Of a DNA stretch of 64,000 nt, positions 42,445-49,925 are shown in pieces. This DNA comes from Ornithobacterium rhinotracheale DSM 15997 (GTDB lineage: Bacteria > Bacteroidota > Bacteroidia > Flavobacteriales > Weeksellaceae), in assembly GCF_000265465.1 (NCBI RefSeq), contig NC_018016.1:1912001-1976000 (forward strand). The letters run 5' to 3'. Under the pieces are notes generated by a model, which was given only the letters and a program-made list of their open reading frames with translations, had not been told where the DNA came from and made no database searches. The translations under genes were made by a program, and so were the position numbers. The stretch's first letter is position 1; each line of letters starts with the position of its first letter.

Positions 42445-44058
42445 ATGGCTGAAATTATAAAAATGCCAAGATTGAGCGATACCATGGAAGAAGGTAAAGT
42501 GGAATCTTGGAACAAAAAAGTAGGAGATAAAGTATCATACGGCGACATCTTAGCCGAAATCGAAACAGATAAAGCGGTTCAAGAATTTGAAACAGATGTA
42601 GAAGGTACTCTTTTATACATCGGTGTAGAGGCTGGTCAAGCAGCACCAGTTGATAGTATTTTAGCTATCATCGGTGCAGAAGGCGAAGACATCAGCGGTT
42701 TGGTAAGCGGTGGAGGTGCTAGCCAATCAGCACCAGCTCAAGAAGCTGCCGCTCCTGCAGAAGAACCACAAGCGGAAGCTGCACCAGCGGCTGAAGTTCC
42801 AGAAAATGTAACTATCGTTTCTATGCCAAGATTGAGCGATACCATGGAAGAAGGTAAAGTAGAATCTTGGAACAAAAAAGTAGGAGATAAAGTATCATAC
42901 GGCGACATCTTAGCCGAAATCGAAACAGATAAAGCGGTTCAAGAATTTGAAACAGATGTAGAAGGTACTTTATTATATATAGGTGTAGAAGCTGGGCAAT
43001 CAGCACCAGTTGATAGCATTTTGGCAATCATCGGACCTGAAGGAACAGATGTTTCTGCAATCGTAGCAGGAGGTGGTGCAAAACCAGCTGCTAAAGCGGA
43101 AGCTCCAAAGGCTGAAGCACCTAAGCAAGCTGCTCCAGCACAAGAGAAAAAAGAAACTCCAGCGCCTGCTGCTCCAAAAGCACAAGCTACCAACAATTCA
43201 GGTAGAGTATTTATTTCTCCATTGGCTAAAAAATTGGCTGATGAAAAAGGATACGATATCAATCAAATTCAAGGTACAGGAGACAACGGAAGAATCATCA
43301 AAAAAGATGTTGAAAACTTTACTCCACAAGCTGCTGCGGCTAAGCCAGCTGTTGCTGGTCCAGTTGCATTGGAAGTAGGAGAAGATACTGTAATCCCTAA
43401 CTCTCAAATGAGAAAAGTGATTGCTAAGCGTCTTTCTGAAAGTAAATTTACAGCACCACACTACTACTTAACCATTGAAGTAGATATGGATAATGTGATG
43501 GCGGCTCGTAAGCAAATCAACCAAATTCCAAATACAAAAGTATCTTTCAACGATATCGTATTGAAGGCTACTGCTATGGCTGTGAAAAAACACCCAGTGG
43601 TAAATTCAACTTGGAAAGATAACGAAATCGTACAATACGCTGCTGTAAACATCGGTGTTGCAGTTGCTGTTCCAGATGGGCTTGTAGTACCTGTAGTGAA
43701 AAATACAGATTTAAAATCATTATCTCAAATTTCTGCTGAGGTAAAAGATTTAGCTACAAGATCAAGAGATAGAAAAATCAAAGCTGATGAGATGGAAGGT
43801 TCTACCTTTACAGTTTCTAACCTAGGAGCTTACGGTGTAGAAAGCTTTACATCAATCATCAATCAGCCAAACTCTTGTATCCTTTCTGTAGGTGCGATTG
43901 TAGAAAAACCAGTTGTTAAAAACGGACAAATCGTAGTTGGTCACACAATGAAACTTTGTTTAGCTTGCGATCACAGAACTGTGGACGGAGCAACTGGAAG
44001 TACTTTCCTACAAACTTTAAAACAATACTTAGAGACTCCAATGTCTATGCTTGTGTAG
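42445..44058 (+). CDS. pdhC: Pyruvate dehydrogenase E2, dihydrolipoyl acetyltransferase with two lipoyl domains
   Basis: The 537-residue core protein transfers acetyl groups to CoA. Two lipoyl domains (about 1-77 and 121-197) each carry the lipoylation site EIETDKAVQEFE, and their DNA is almost identical (147 bp with one mismatch). Ala/Pro-rich linkers separate them. A peripheral subunit-binding domain (about 253-290, RVFISPLAKKLADEKGYDINQ) precedes the catalytic domain, which ends with the active-site histidine in CDHRTVDGATGSTFLQTL. It is co-transcribed with pdhA and followed by a terminator. Confidence 0.95.
   Translation: MAEIIKMPRLSDTMEEGKVESWNKKVGDKVSYGDILAEIETDKAVQEFETDVEGTLLYIGVEAGQAAPVDSILAIIGAEGEDISGLVSGGGASQSAPAQEAAAPAEEPQAEAAPAAEVPENVTIVSMPRLSDTMEEGKVESWNKKVGDKVSYGDILAEIETDKAVQEFETDVEGTLLYIGVEAGQSAPVDSILAIIGPEGTDVSAIVAGGGAKPAAKAEAPKAEAPKQAAPAQEKKETPAPAAPKAQATNNSGRVFISPLAKKLADEKGYDINQIQGTGDNGRIIKKDVENFTPQAAAAKPAVAGPVALEVGEDTVIPNSQMRKVIAKRLSESKFTAPHYYLTIEVDMDNVMAARKQINQIPNTKVSFNDIVLKATAMAVKKHPVVNSTWKDNEIVQYAAVNIGVAVAVPDGLVVPVVKNTDLKSLSQISAEVKDLATRSRDRKIKADEMEGSTFTVSNLGAYGVESFTSIINQPNSCILSVGAIVEKPVVKNGQIVVGHTMKLCLACDHRTVDGATGSTFLQTLKQYLETPMSMLV
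42463..42609 (+). repeat. Direct repeat copy 1 (lipoyl domain)
   Basis: Identical to 42823-42969 except for one G/A change at 42501, which is silent. Outside these 147 bp the two lipoyl domains differ at many synonymous sites. Confidence 0.95.
42823..42969 (+). repeat. Direct repeat copy 2 (lipoyl domain)
   Basis: Second copy of the 147-bp repeat, 360 bp downstream of the first, in the same reading frame within pdhC. Confidence 0.95.
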
Positions 44059-44080
44059 TTTTAAGTATTAATTATACCCA

Positions 44081-44112
44081 AAAGAGCAGTGCTTATTGTG
44101 CTGCTCTTTTTT
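44081..44112 (+). terminator. pdhA-pdhC terminator
   Basis: AAAGAGCAG (44081-44089) pairs with CTGCTCTTT (44101-44109), followed by T residues, 22 nt after the pdhC stop. Confidence 0.8.
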
Positions 44113-44163
44113 TATGATTAAAGAATTTGGAGCTAAAATCAAAATTTTAATTATTTTAGCCAA

Positions 44164-44838
44164 ATGAAAAAACTATTTCAAGTTTTAAAAAAGGTATTTT
44201 TATCGATTTTATTATTTTTCGTATTGTATTTTGTTGCAGTACTAATCGGAGGGAATATAAAGTGCAATACTGATCATCATTCAGCCGAGGAAGTAACGAT
44301 TTATCTGCTCAGCAATGGTGTGCATACAGATTTTGTGGTGCCAATAAAAAATGAAATATATGATTGGCAAACGCTAATTTCTCCAGAGGACACCAAGGGA
44401 GGTTATCGTGATTATACCTATGTAGCAATCGGCTGGGGAGACAAAGGTTTTTATATGGAAATCCCAACATGGAGTGATTTAACGCCGAGGATTGCTGCCC
44501 GTGCAGCTTTTGGAATAGGCGGAACAGCAATGCATACCACTTATTATAAAAATATAGTGCCAGATGGCAAGGAAACAATCGAAGTTAAAATTAGCAAAGC
44601 TGAATATAAAAAATTAGTAGATAAAATTGTAAACTCCTTTCAACTGCAAAATGGCAAATCGATTCAAATAAAAACCGATGCAACTTATGATATAGATGAT
44701 GCCTTTTATGAAGCCAAAGGAAAATACAGTATTTTTTACACCTGCAACACATGGCTTAATCAAGTGTTGAAAGAGGTGGGGCTACCCTCTTGTTTATGGG
44801 CAGTTTTGTCAAATGATATAATGAAAGTTTACCAATAA
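44164..44838 (+). CDS. DUF2459 / TIGR02117-family membrane-anchored protein
   Basis: The 224-residue protein has one N-terminal membrane segment (about 11-31) and then an exported domain. Motifs match the DUF2459 family: LLSNGVHTDFVVP, YVAIGWGDKGFYMEIPTW and IFYTCNTWLNQVLKEVGLP. The Cys-Asn-Thr-Trp element and the conserved His suggest a papain-like or other hydrolase fold, but no activity is established. The next gene (DUF3817) starts 2 nt after its stop. Confidence 0.82.
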   Translation: MKKLFQVLKKVFLSILLFFVLYFVAVLIGGNIKCNTDHHSAEEVTIYLLSNGVHTDFVVPIKNEIYDWQTLISPEDTKGGYRDYTYVAIGWGDKGFYMEIPTWSDLTPRIAARAAFGIGGTAMHTTYYKNIVPDGKETIEVKISKAEYKKLVDKIVNSFQLQNGKSIQIKTDATYDIDDAFYEAKGKYSIFYTCNTWLNQVLKEVGLPSCLWAVLSNDIMKVYQ

Positions 44839-44840
44839 CG

Positions 44841-45161
44841 ATGTTGAAATATTTTAAGAACTTACCAAAAGATAAGCTGATAAAGCAATTCAAAGCGGCA
44901 TGCATTGCCGAGGGCATTACCTGTATTTTACTATATTTAGTAGCCATGCCCATCAAGTACCAATGGGGTATTTTTTGGCAAATGATTCCTATCGGAATTT
45001 TGCATGGGATCATGTTCACTTGGTATTTATTGCTTGTAAACGATGTAAGAAAAGCACTCAATTGGGACGATGAAGACTTTGTTTTTGCCATATTAGCGGC
45101 ATTTTTTCCCTTTGCAAGTTTTTGGGTTGAAGTGGATTTAGTCAAAAAAAGAATGGAATAA
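44841..45161 (+). CDS. DUF3817-family membrane protein
   Basis: The 106-residue protein has three hydrophobic segments (about 19-40, 45-67 and 81-99). The AEGITCILLYLVAMPIKY opening and IPIGILHGIMFTWYLLL segment match DUF3817, a family also found fused to other membrane proteins. Function is unknown. It is coupled to the DUF2459 gene (2 nt apart). Confidence 0.82.
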   Translation: MLKYFKNLPKDKLIKQFKAACIAEGITCILLYLVAMPIKYQWGIFWQMIPIGILHGIMFTWYLLLVNDVRKALNWDDEDFVFAILAAFFPFASFWVEVDLVKKRME

Positions 45162-45196
45162 GCCTAAGAATATTTTTTATTTCCAAAAATAAATCT

Positions 45197-45204
45197 TAGC
45201 TTTG
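45197..45204 (+). promoter_or_regulatory. rplU-rpmA promoter -7 element
   Basis: TAGCTTTG, followed by CA, lies 31 nt before the rplU ATG. No clear -33 TTG is seen. Confidence 0.5.
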
Positions 45205-45235
45205 CAGTCCGAAATTTTATAAAAATTATATAGAA

Positions 45236-45856
45236 ATGTACGCAATTGTAGAGATAGCCGGGCTTCAATACAAAGTTGAGCAAGACCAGCAGTTGTATGT
45301 GAACCGTTTGAAAGGTGAAGCAGGAGAAACAATCGTTTTAGACAAAGTGCTTTTAACTGATAATGGTAGCGTAACTGTAGGCGCCCCAGTTATAGATGGT
45401 TTAACCGTTGAGGCAAAAATCGTTGAACACGTAAAAGGAGACAAAGTTGTAATCTTCAAAAAGAAAAGAAGAAAAGGTTACAAAAAGAAAACTGGTTTCC
45501 GTGCTTCATTAACTAAAATCGAAATCCTTTCAATCGGAGGAGTAAAAGGTGAAAAACCAGCTAAAAAAGCGAAAGCTACACCTGCTAAATCATCAGCTAA
45601 AGTTAAAAAAGATGATTTAACAATCGTAGAAGGAATCGGACCAAAAGTTCAAGAATTATTCAACGAAAACGGAATCAGCACTCTTGAAGAATTGGCTGCT
45701 AAGAAACCAGAAGAATTAAAAGCGATCCTTGAACCAAAAGGAGGTATCTACGCTGCTATGGACACAGAAACTTGGCCAAAGCAAGCACAAATGGCTGCCG
45801 AAGGTAAAATCGAAGAGCTTAAAGCTTGGCAAGATGAGCTTAAAGGCGGAAAATAA
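45236..45856 (+). CDS. rplU: 50S ribosomal protein L21 with C-terminal helix-hairpin-helix extension
   Basis: Residues 1-103 are normal L21 (MYAIVEIAGLQYKVEQDQQLYVNRL through KKKRRKGYKKKTGFRASLTKIEI). A Lys/Ala-rich linker (about 104-121) then leads to an extra domain of about 85 residues with the helix-hairpin-helix phrase DDLTIVEGIGPKVQELFNENGISTLEELA. Ordinary L21 is about 100 residues; longer forms with such a tail occur in flavobacteria as far as I know. The tail may bind RNA or DNA, but its role is undefined. The gene is followed 34 nt later by rpmA. Confidence 0.95.
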   Translation: MYAIVEIAGLQYKVEQDQQLYVNRLKGEAGETIVLDKVLLTDNGSVTVGAPVIDGLTVEAKIVEHVKGDKVVIFKKKRRKGYKKKTGFRASLTKIEILSIGGVKGEKPAKKAKATPAKSSAKVKKDDLTIVEGIGPKVQELFNENGISTLEELAAKKPEELKAILEPKGGIYAAMDTETWPKQAQMAAEGKIEELKAWQDELKGGK

Positions 45857-45890
45857 ACATAAAACAACTTAATCTAAAAACTAAACTAAA

Positions 45891-46151
45891 ATGGCACACA
45901 AGAAAGGAGTTGGTAGTTCTAAGAACGGTCGTGAATCAGAATCTAAACGCCTTGGCGTAAAAATATTTGGTGGACAAAACGCAGTTGCAGGTAACATTAT
46001 CGTGCGTCAGCGTGGAACTAAACACCACCCAGGTAACAATGTAGGAATCGGAAAAGATCACACATTATTTGCTTTGGTAAATGGTAAAGTAGTTTTCACT
46101 AAAAAGAGAGACAATCGTTCATATGTATCGGTTGAGCCGTATGTAGACTAA
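45891..46151 (+). CDS. rpmA: 50S ribosomal protein L27
   Basis: The 86-residue protein starts [29 protein letters not shown] and includes [19 protein letters not shown], diagnostic for L27. Its N-terminal tail reaches the peptidyl-transferase centre. There is no Firmicutes-type cleavable extension. It follows rplU, the universal order, and a terminator ends the operon. Confidence 0.98.
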   Translation: MAHKKGVGSSKNGRESESKRLGVKIFGGQNAVAGNIIVRQRGTKHHPGNNVGIGKDHTLFALVNGKVVFTKKRDNRSYVSVEPYVD

Positions 46152-46174
46152 TTACTACTAACTATAAAAAAGTC

Positions 46175-46202
46175 AATAGCCACTCCGCAAAGAGTGGCTA
46201 TT
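46175..46202 (+). terminator. rplU-rpmA terminator
   Basis: AATAGCCACTC (46175-46185) pairs perfectly with GAGTGGCTATT (46192-46202), followed by TTTTG. Confidence 0.9.
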
Positions 46203-46203
46203 T

Positions 46204-46237
46204 TTGTATCGTTTCATGTAGAAATTAATTATATTTG
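46204..46237 (+). promoter_or_regulatory. menB promoter
   Basis: TTG (46204-46206), a 23-bp spacer and TATATTTG (46230-46237). The -33 element falls in the T-run of the preceding terminator. Confidence 0.55.
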
Positions 46238-46250
46238 AAAAAAATTAAAT

Positions 46251-47096
46251 ATGAGTACAATTAACTGGGAAAATGTTGAAAAATTTAATTTTACCGATAT
46301 TACCTACAAAAAATGTAATGGCGTAGCAAGAATTGCGTTTAATCGTCCAGAGGTGAGAAATGCGTTTCGACCTAAAACCACCGCTGAGTTGTTACAAGCT
46401 TTTCATGATGCACAGGAGGATACTTCTATAGGGGTAGTTTTATTGAGCTCCGAAGGGCCTTCGTCCAAAGATGGCGTTTACTCTTTCTGTAGTGGAGGCG
46501 ACCAAAAGGCGAGGGGCAAAGAAGGCTATGTGGGAGACGATGGCTATCATCGTTTAAATATATTAGATGTTCAGCGTTTGATTCGTTTTATGCCAAAAGC
46601 AGTGATTTGCGTTGTCAATGGTTGGGCAGTAGGAGGCGGGCATAGTTTGCATGTAGTGTGCGACATGACTTTAGCGAGCAAGGAGCACGCAATTTTCAAA
46701 CAAACGGATGCCGATGTTACAAGTTTTGACGGAGGGTATGGTTCTGCTTATTTAGCTAAAATGGTGGGGCAGAAGCGTGCTAGGGAAATTTTCTTTTTAG
46801 GTAGAAATTATTCGGCGCAAGAAGCTTATGAAATGGGTATGGTCAATGCCGTGGTGCCGCACGACGAGCTAGAAGATACGGCGTATGAATGGGCACAAGA
46901 AATTTTGGCTAAATCTCCAATTTCAATCAAAATGTTGAAATTTGCAATGAACCTTACCGATGATGGAATGGTGGGGCAGCAAGTTTTTGCAGGCGAAGCT
47001 ACTCGCTTGGCGTATATGACAGAGGAGGCAAAAGAAGGTCGCGATGCGTTTCTAGAAAAACGCAAACCAAACTTTGAGAAAAAATGGATTCCATAG
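46251..47096 (+). CDS. menB: 1,4-dihydroxy-2-naphthoyl-CoA synthase
   Basis: The 281-residue crotonase-family enzyme closes the second ring of the naphthoquinone in menaquinone synthesis. MenB marks include FNRPEVRNAFRPKT, FCSGGDQKARG, the oxyanion segment NGWAVGGGHSLHVVCDMTLAS and the TDADVTSFDGGYGSAYLAKMVG stretch that is specific to MenB. It is a single gene with its own promoter and a terminator shared with malQ. menA is 19 kb away. Confidence 0.96.
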   Translation: MSTINWENVEKFNFTDITYKKCNGVARIAFNRPEVRNAFRPKTTAELLQAFHDAQEDTSIGVVLLSSEGPSSKDGVYSFCSGGDQKARGKEGYVGDDGYHRLNILDVQRLIRFMPKAVICVVNGWAVGGGHSLHVVCDMTLASKEHAIFKQTDADVTSFDGGYGSAYLAKMVGQKRAREIFFLGRNYSAQEAYEMGMVNAVVPHDELEDTAYEWAQEILAKSPISIKMLKFAMNLTDDGMVGQQVFAGEATRLAYMTEEAKEGRDAFLEKRKPNFEKKWIP

Positions 47097-47120
47097 GAAT
47101 TTTAGATTTTTAGATAATTA

Positions 47121-47158
47121 AAAAACCGTTTCAAAATCATTTTTTTGAAACGGTTTTT
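47121..47158. terminator. Bidirectional terminator between menB and malQ
   Basis: AAAAACCGTTTCAAAA (47121-47136) pairs with TTTTGAAACGGTTTTT (47143-47158), with flanking T and A runs suited to both genes. Confidence 0.9.
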
Positions 47159-47164
47159 CTGTTT

Positions 47165-49822
47165 TTAAGCTCTTTTGCAATCGATGTGAAGTTTTCGAAG
47201 TTTATTGCTAAAGGCTTCATCTTTCAATAGTGTTTCGATGTTTATATGCATTCTGTATTTCCATTTGTGAGGATATACAGATGGGATATTGATTCGCTCA
47301 TCATCTTCGTTTGGATTGCGCAACTGTTCATCGATTCCTAAAAATTCTTGCAACGGAATCACACAAAGCATTGCAGGAGAATACAAATGCTGATGCAGGA
47401 TTTCTTCTTGCAACTTAGGCGATAGTTCCTCTGGAGCTTTTCCGCTATGCCCCATCAAATTATTGTAGAAAAATTGTGTGTTTTCCTTATTTTCTCGCCA
47501 CCATTGTCTCAGCGTGCTTGTGTCGTGAGAAGAAGGCGAAACTACGCACAAATACGGTGCATTTGCAGGGTGCGAAAAACGCTCGCCGTAAATTTTAGGC
47601 ATACGCTGCACCTCGAGCGATAAAATAGCTAAATCGTTCATTACTTGAGGAACTACGCTTGGCACCATGCCCAAATCTTCGCCACATGTGAGCATTTGGC
47701 TTGCTTGTTTTAATGCAGGTAGTTTTTCTAAACCTTTTTCTTTCCAGAAAAATTCCTGTTTGTGGTAGAAATAATCTTCGTGCAATTGGCTCAGAATAAT
47801 CTGTTGCCCCACGGGTAGGGATTTATAATTTTCGGTGTCAAACAAAGCAAATCTCGGGTGAAATGCCTCGTCATTTTTATCATCTTTTATGAAAAGCACA
47901 TTTGCTATTAAATCATACAAAAGTGTAGTTTTAGGATTGTCATACCCTAAGGCTTTTTCGATTTTTCTTTGGGTATTAAATTCAGTTTTAAAATTAAAAG
48001 TTTCGCCATTTTTCACGAAGAAAGCTTCAATTATATCATCGGTTTCGTCCCCGAAAATTTTAGCTAAAATCTCTTGCGTTATGTATGGTTTATACAACCT
48101 CTCGATGGATAAGTCTACTCCTTTTTCTCTTAATTCATTTAGCGTAAATGGAATAGCAGGTTCAAACTTGCCTAAAATTCCTTGCACTTGCTCGGCTGGA
48201 ATTTCCCAAATTCTGAAAAATCCTAAAATATGATCAATTCGGTAGGCGTCGAAATAAGTTTGCATAAACTGCAACCTTTTTTTCCACCACTCGAAATTAG
48301 TTTCTTTAAGTTTTTCCCAGTTATAAGTCGGGAAAGCCCAGTTTTGCCCCGTTACGGCAAAGGCATCGGGCGGAGCTCCCGCTTGCTGATTGGTGTGGAA
48401 TAATTCAGGGTTTGCCCAAGTTTCTACACTGTTTCGGTAGACGCCAATTGGCAAATCGCCTTTTATGGCAATTCCCATTTGGTGCAATTCTTTCACGGCA
48501 AGGCTCAGTTGCTCGTGCAATTGCCACTGAACATAGCAGAATTTCAGCGTTTCGGCGTAAAACTGACTGTCTTTGGTGAAAAATTTATTTAAAGTTGATT
48601 TTGAAATCTTTTTATATTTCCCCCATTTATTGCTGTCCACGGTTTTGAAATGGTCTCGCAATGCACAAAACGCCGTATAAGGATAAAGCCACTCTTTGTT
48701 TTCAGCGATAAATTCGTTGAAATTCTTATTTTTTTCTAATTTCTTAAAGTGTTTTTGCACATAAGTGGCAATAAAATCATTTTTAAAGGCATTTACTTTT
48801 TCATAGGATACGCCAGTTTCTTGATTTAATTTTTCTTTGGCTTTATAGATTTTTTCAAGTTCTGCATGGGTGAGTTTGTAGTTCAGTTTTTCTAAACACA
48901 AATACATCGGGTGCAGAGCAAATACCGAAATGGCAGCATAAGGGTAGCAGTCAGACCAATCATGGCTCACGGTGGTGTCGTGGATTGGTAACAGTTGAAT
49001 CAGAGAGAAACCTGCATTTTTGCACCATTTTCCAAACGGAATTAAATCTAAAAATTCTCCCACGCCTAAATCTTGTTCACTTCTGAGCGAAAAAACAGGA
49101 ATTGCCACGCCACTACCACGATAGCGTTTGTCGGCAGGTTGTCTAAAATTATTGTCGCTCACGATTACAAAATCTTCATCTGATTGATTCGGCGCTACCC
49201 AGCGATTTTCTCCTTCTTCGTAATAGGAAATTTGCTGATTTTCTGTATTGTAAACAGCGTATTTATAAGCGGAATAATTGTTTTCGGCAGATAAATCAAC
49301 ATCTATGCTCCATTTGCCATCGCCTTGAGGATTGAGGAAAATTGCATTTTCTTCTTTCCAAAAACCTAACCCATCGGCATCGCCTAAAATCACCAATCGC
49401 TCGTTTGGATCAAAGAGCGGAAAAGTAATCTCAAAGCGGTGTGTATTTTTCTTTAACGCCCGAGTTGTTACTTTCTCATATTCAGGAAAAATATTTTTGA
49501 AGAACAAAGTCGAGAGATTAAACTCTGGCATGCTTGGCGTGTTCCAAGAATCATGTAGAATATGATTTTTGCTTTTTAAAACGGGCGAAAAATGACGGAT
49601 TCCCCATTCTTCGGTTACAGAATTGTCTCGTTTATCTTTTAAAATATAATGATAATCAAATTTTTTGTAAGGAATTTCCAATTCAATTGCCCAAGTATCT
49701 TTGCCCACATATTGCATAGGCAAAGCGGTCTCGATGGTGTTTCCCACATTTTTTAGGCTAGTGGAAAGATATAAATCTTGCCCCTCCACCGATTTAAAGT
49801 TTAATATAAAGCGTGTTTTCAA
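47165..49822 (-). CDS. malQ: 4-alpha-glucanotransferase with N-terminal CBM20 domains
   Basis: The 885-residue enzyme (amylomaltase, GH77) transfers glucan chains between maltodextrins. Two starch-binding CBM20-type modules occupy about 1-110 and 125-235 (WAIELEIPYKKFDYHYILKD; ERLVILGDADGLGFWK). The GH77 domain follows with SLIQLLPIHDTT, GDLPIGVYRNSVETWANPELF, YRIDHILGFFRIWEIP (catalytic Asp), CGEDLGMVP (catalytic Glu) and SPSSHDTSTLRQWW. The N-terminal CBM20 pair matches the long MalQ/DPE2-like type seen in Bacteroidota. No other glycogen gene is nearby. Confidence 0.94.
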   Translation of the reverse strand: MKTRFILNFKSVEGQDLYLSTSLKNVGNTIETALPMQYVGKDTWAIELEIPYKKFDYHYILKDKRDNSVTEEWGIRHFSPVLKSKNHILHDSWNTPSMPEFNLSTLFFKNIFPEYEKVTTRALKKNTHRFEITFPLFDPNERLVILGDADGLGFWKEENAIFLNPQGDGKWSIDVDLSAENNYSAYKYAVYNTENQQISYYEEGENRWVAPNQSDEDFVIVSDNNFRQPADKRYRGSGVAIPVFSLRSEQDLGVGEFLDLIPFGKWCKNAGFSLIQLLPIHDTTVSHDWSDCYPYAAISVFALHPMYLCLEKLNYKLTHAELEKIYKAKEKLNQETGVSYEKVNAFKNDFIATYVQKHFKKLEKNKNFNEFIAENKEWLYPYTAFCALRDHFKTVDSNKWGKYKKISKSTLNKFFTKDSQFYAETLKFCYVQWQLHEQLSLAVKELHQMGIAIKGDLPIGVYRNSVETWANPELFHTNQQAGAPPDAFAVTGQNWAFPTYNWEKLKETNFEWWKKRLQFMQTYFDAYRIDHILGFFRIWEIPAEQVQGILGKFEPAIPFTLNELREKGVDLSIERLYKPYITQEILAKIFGDETDDIIEAFFVKNGETFNFKTEFNTQRKIEKALGYDNPKTTLLYDLIANVLFIKDDKNDEAFHPRFALFDTENYKSLPVGQQIILSQLHEDYFYHKQEFFWKEKGLEKLPALKQASQMLTCGEDLGMVPSVVPQVMNDLAILSLEVQRMPKIYGERFSHPANAPYLCVVSPSSHDTSTLRQWWRENKENTQFFYNNLMGHSGKAPEELSPKLQEEILHQHLYSPAMLCVIPLQEFLGIDEQLRNPNEDDERINIPSVYPHKWKYRMHINIETLLKDEAFSNKLRKLHIDCKRA

Positions 49823-49877
49823 AATAAATATTTTGGCACAAGTTAATAAATTTATACTAAATGGAATTATAATTTTT

Positions 49878-49904
49878 TTGAGCGATTACAATTTGTTACT
49901 TTTG
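49878..49904 (+). promoter_or_regulatory. ftsK operon promoter
   Basis: TTG (49878-49880), a 16-bp spacer and TACTTTTG (49897-49904), 21 nt before the ftsK ATG. Confidence 0.55.
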
Positions 49905-49925
49905 TGCAGATTTTTGAAGACTAAT

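Noticed and set aside
49701-49925. Upstream extension of FtsK
   Set aside because: The extra 75 codons are antisense to malQ and include the promoter region; the conserved start is ATG 49926.
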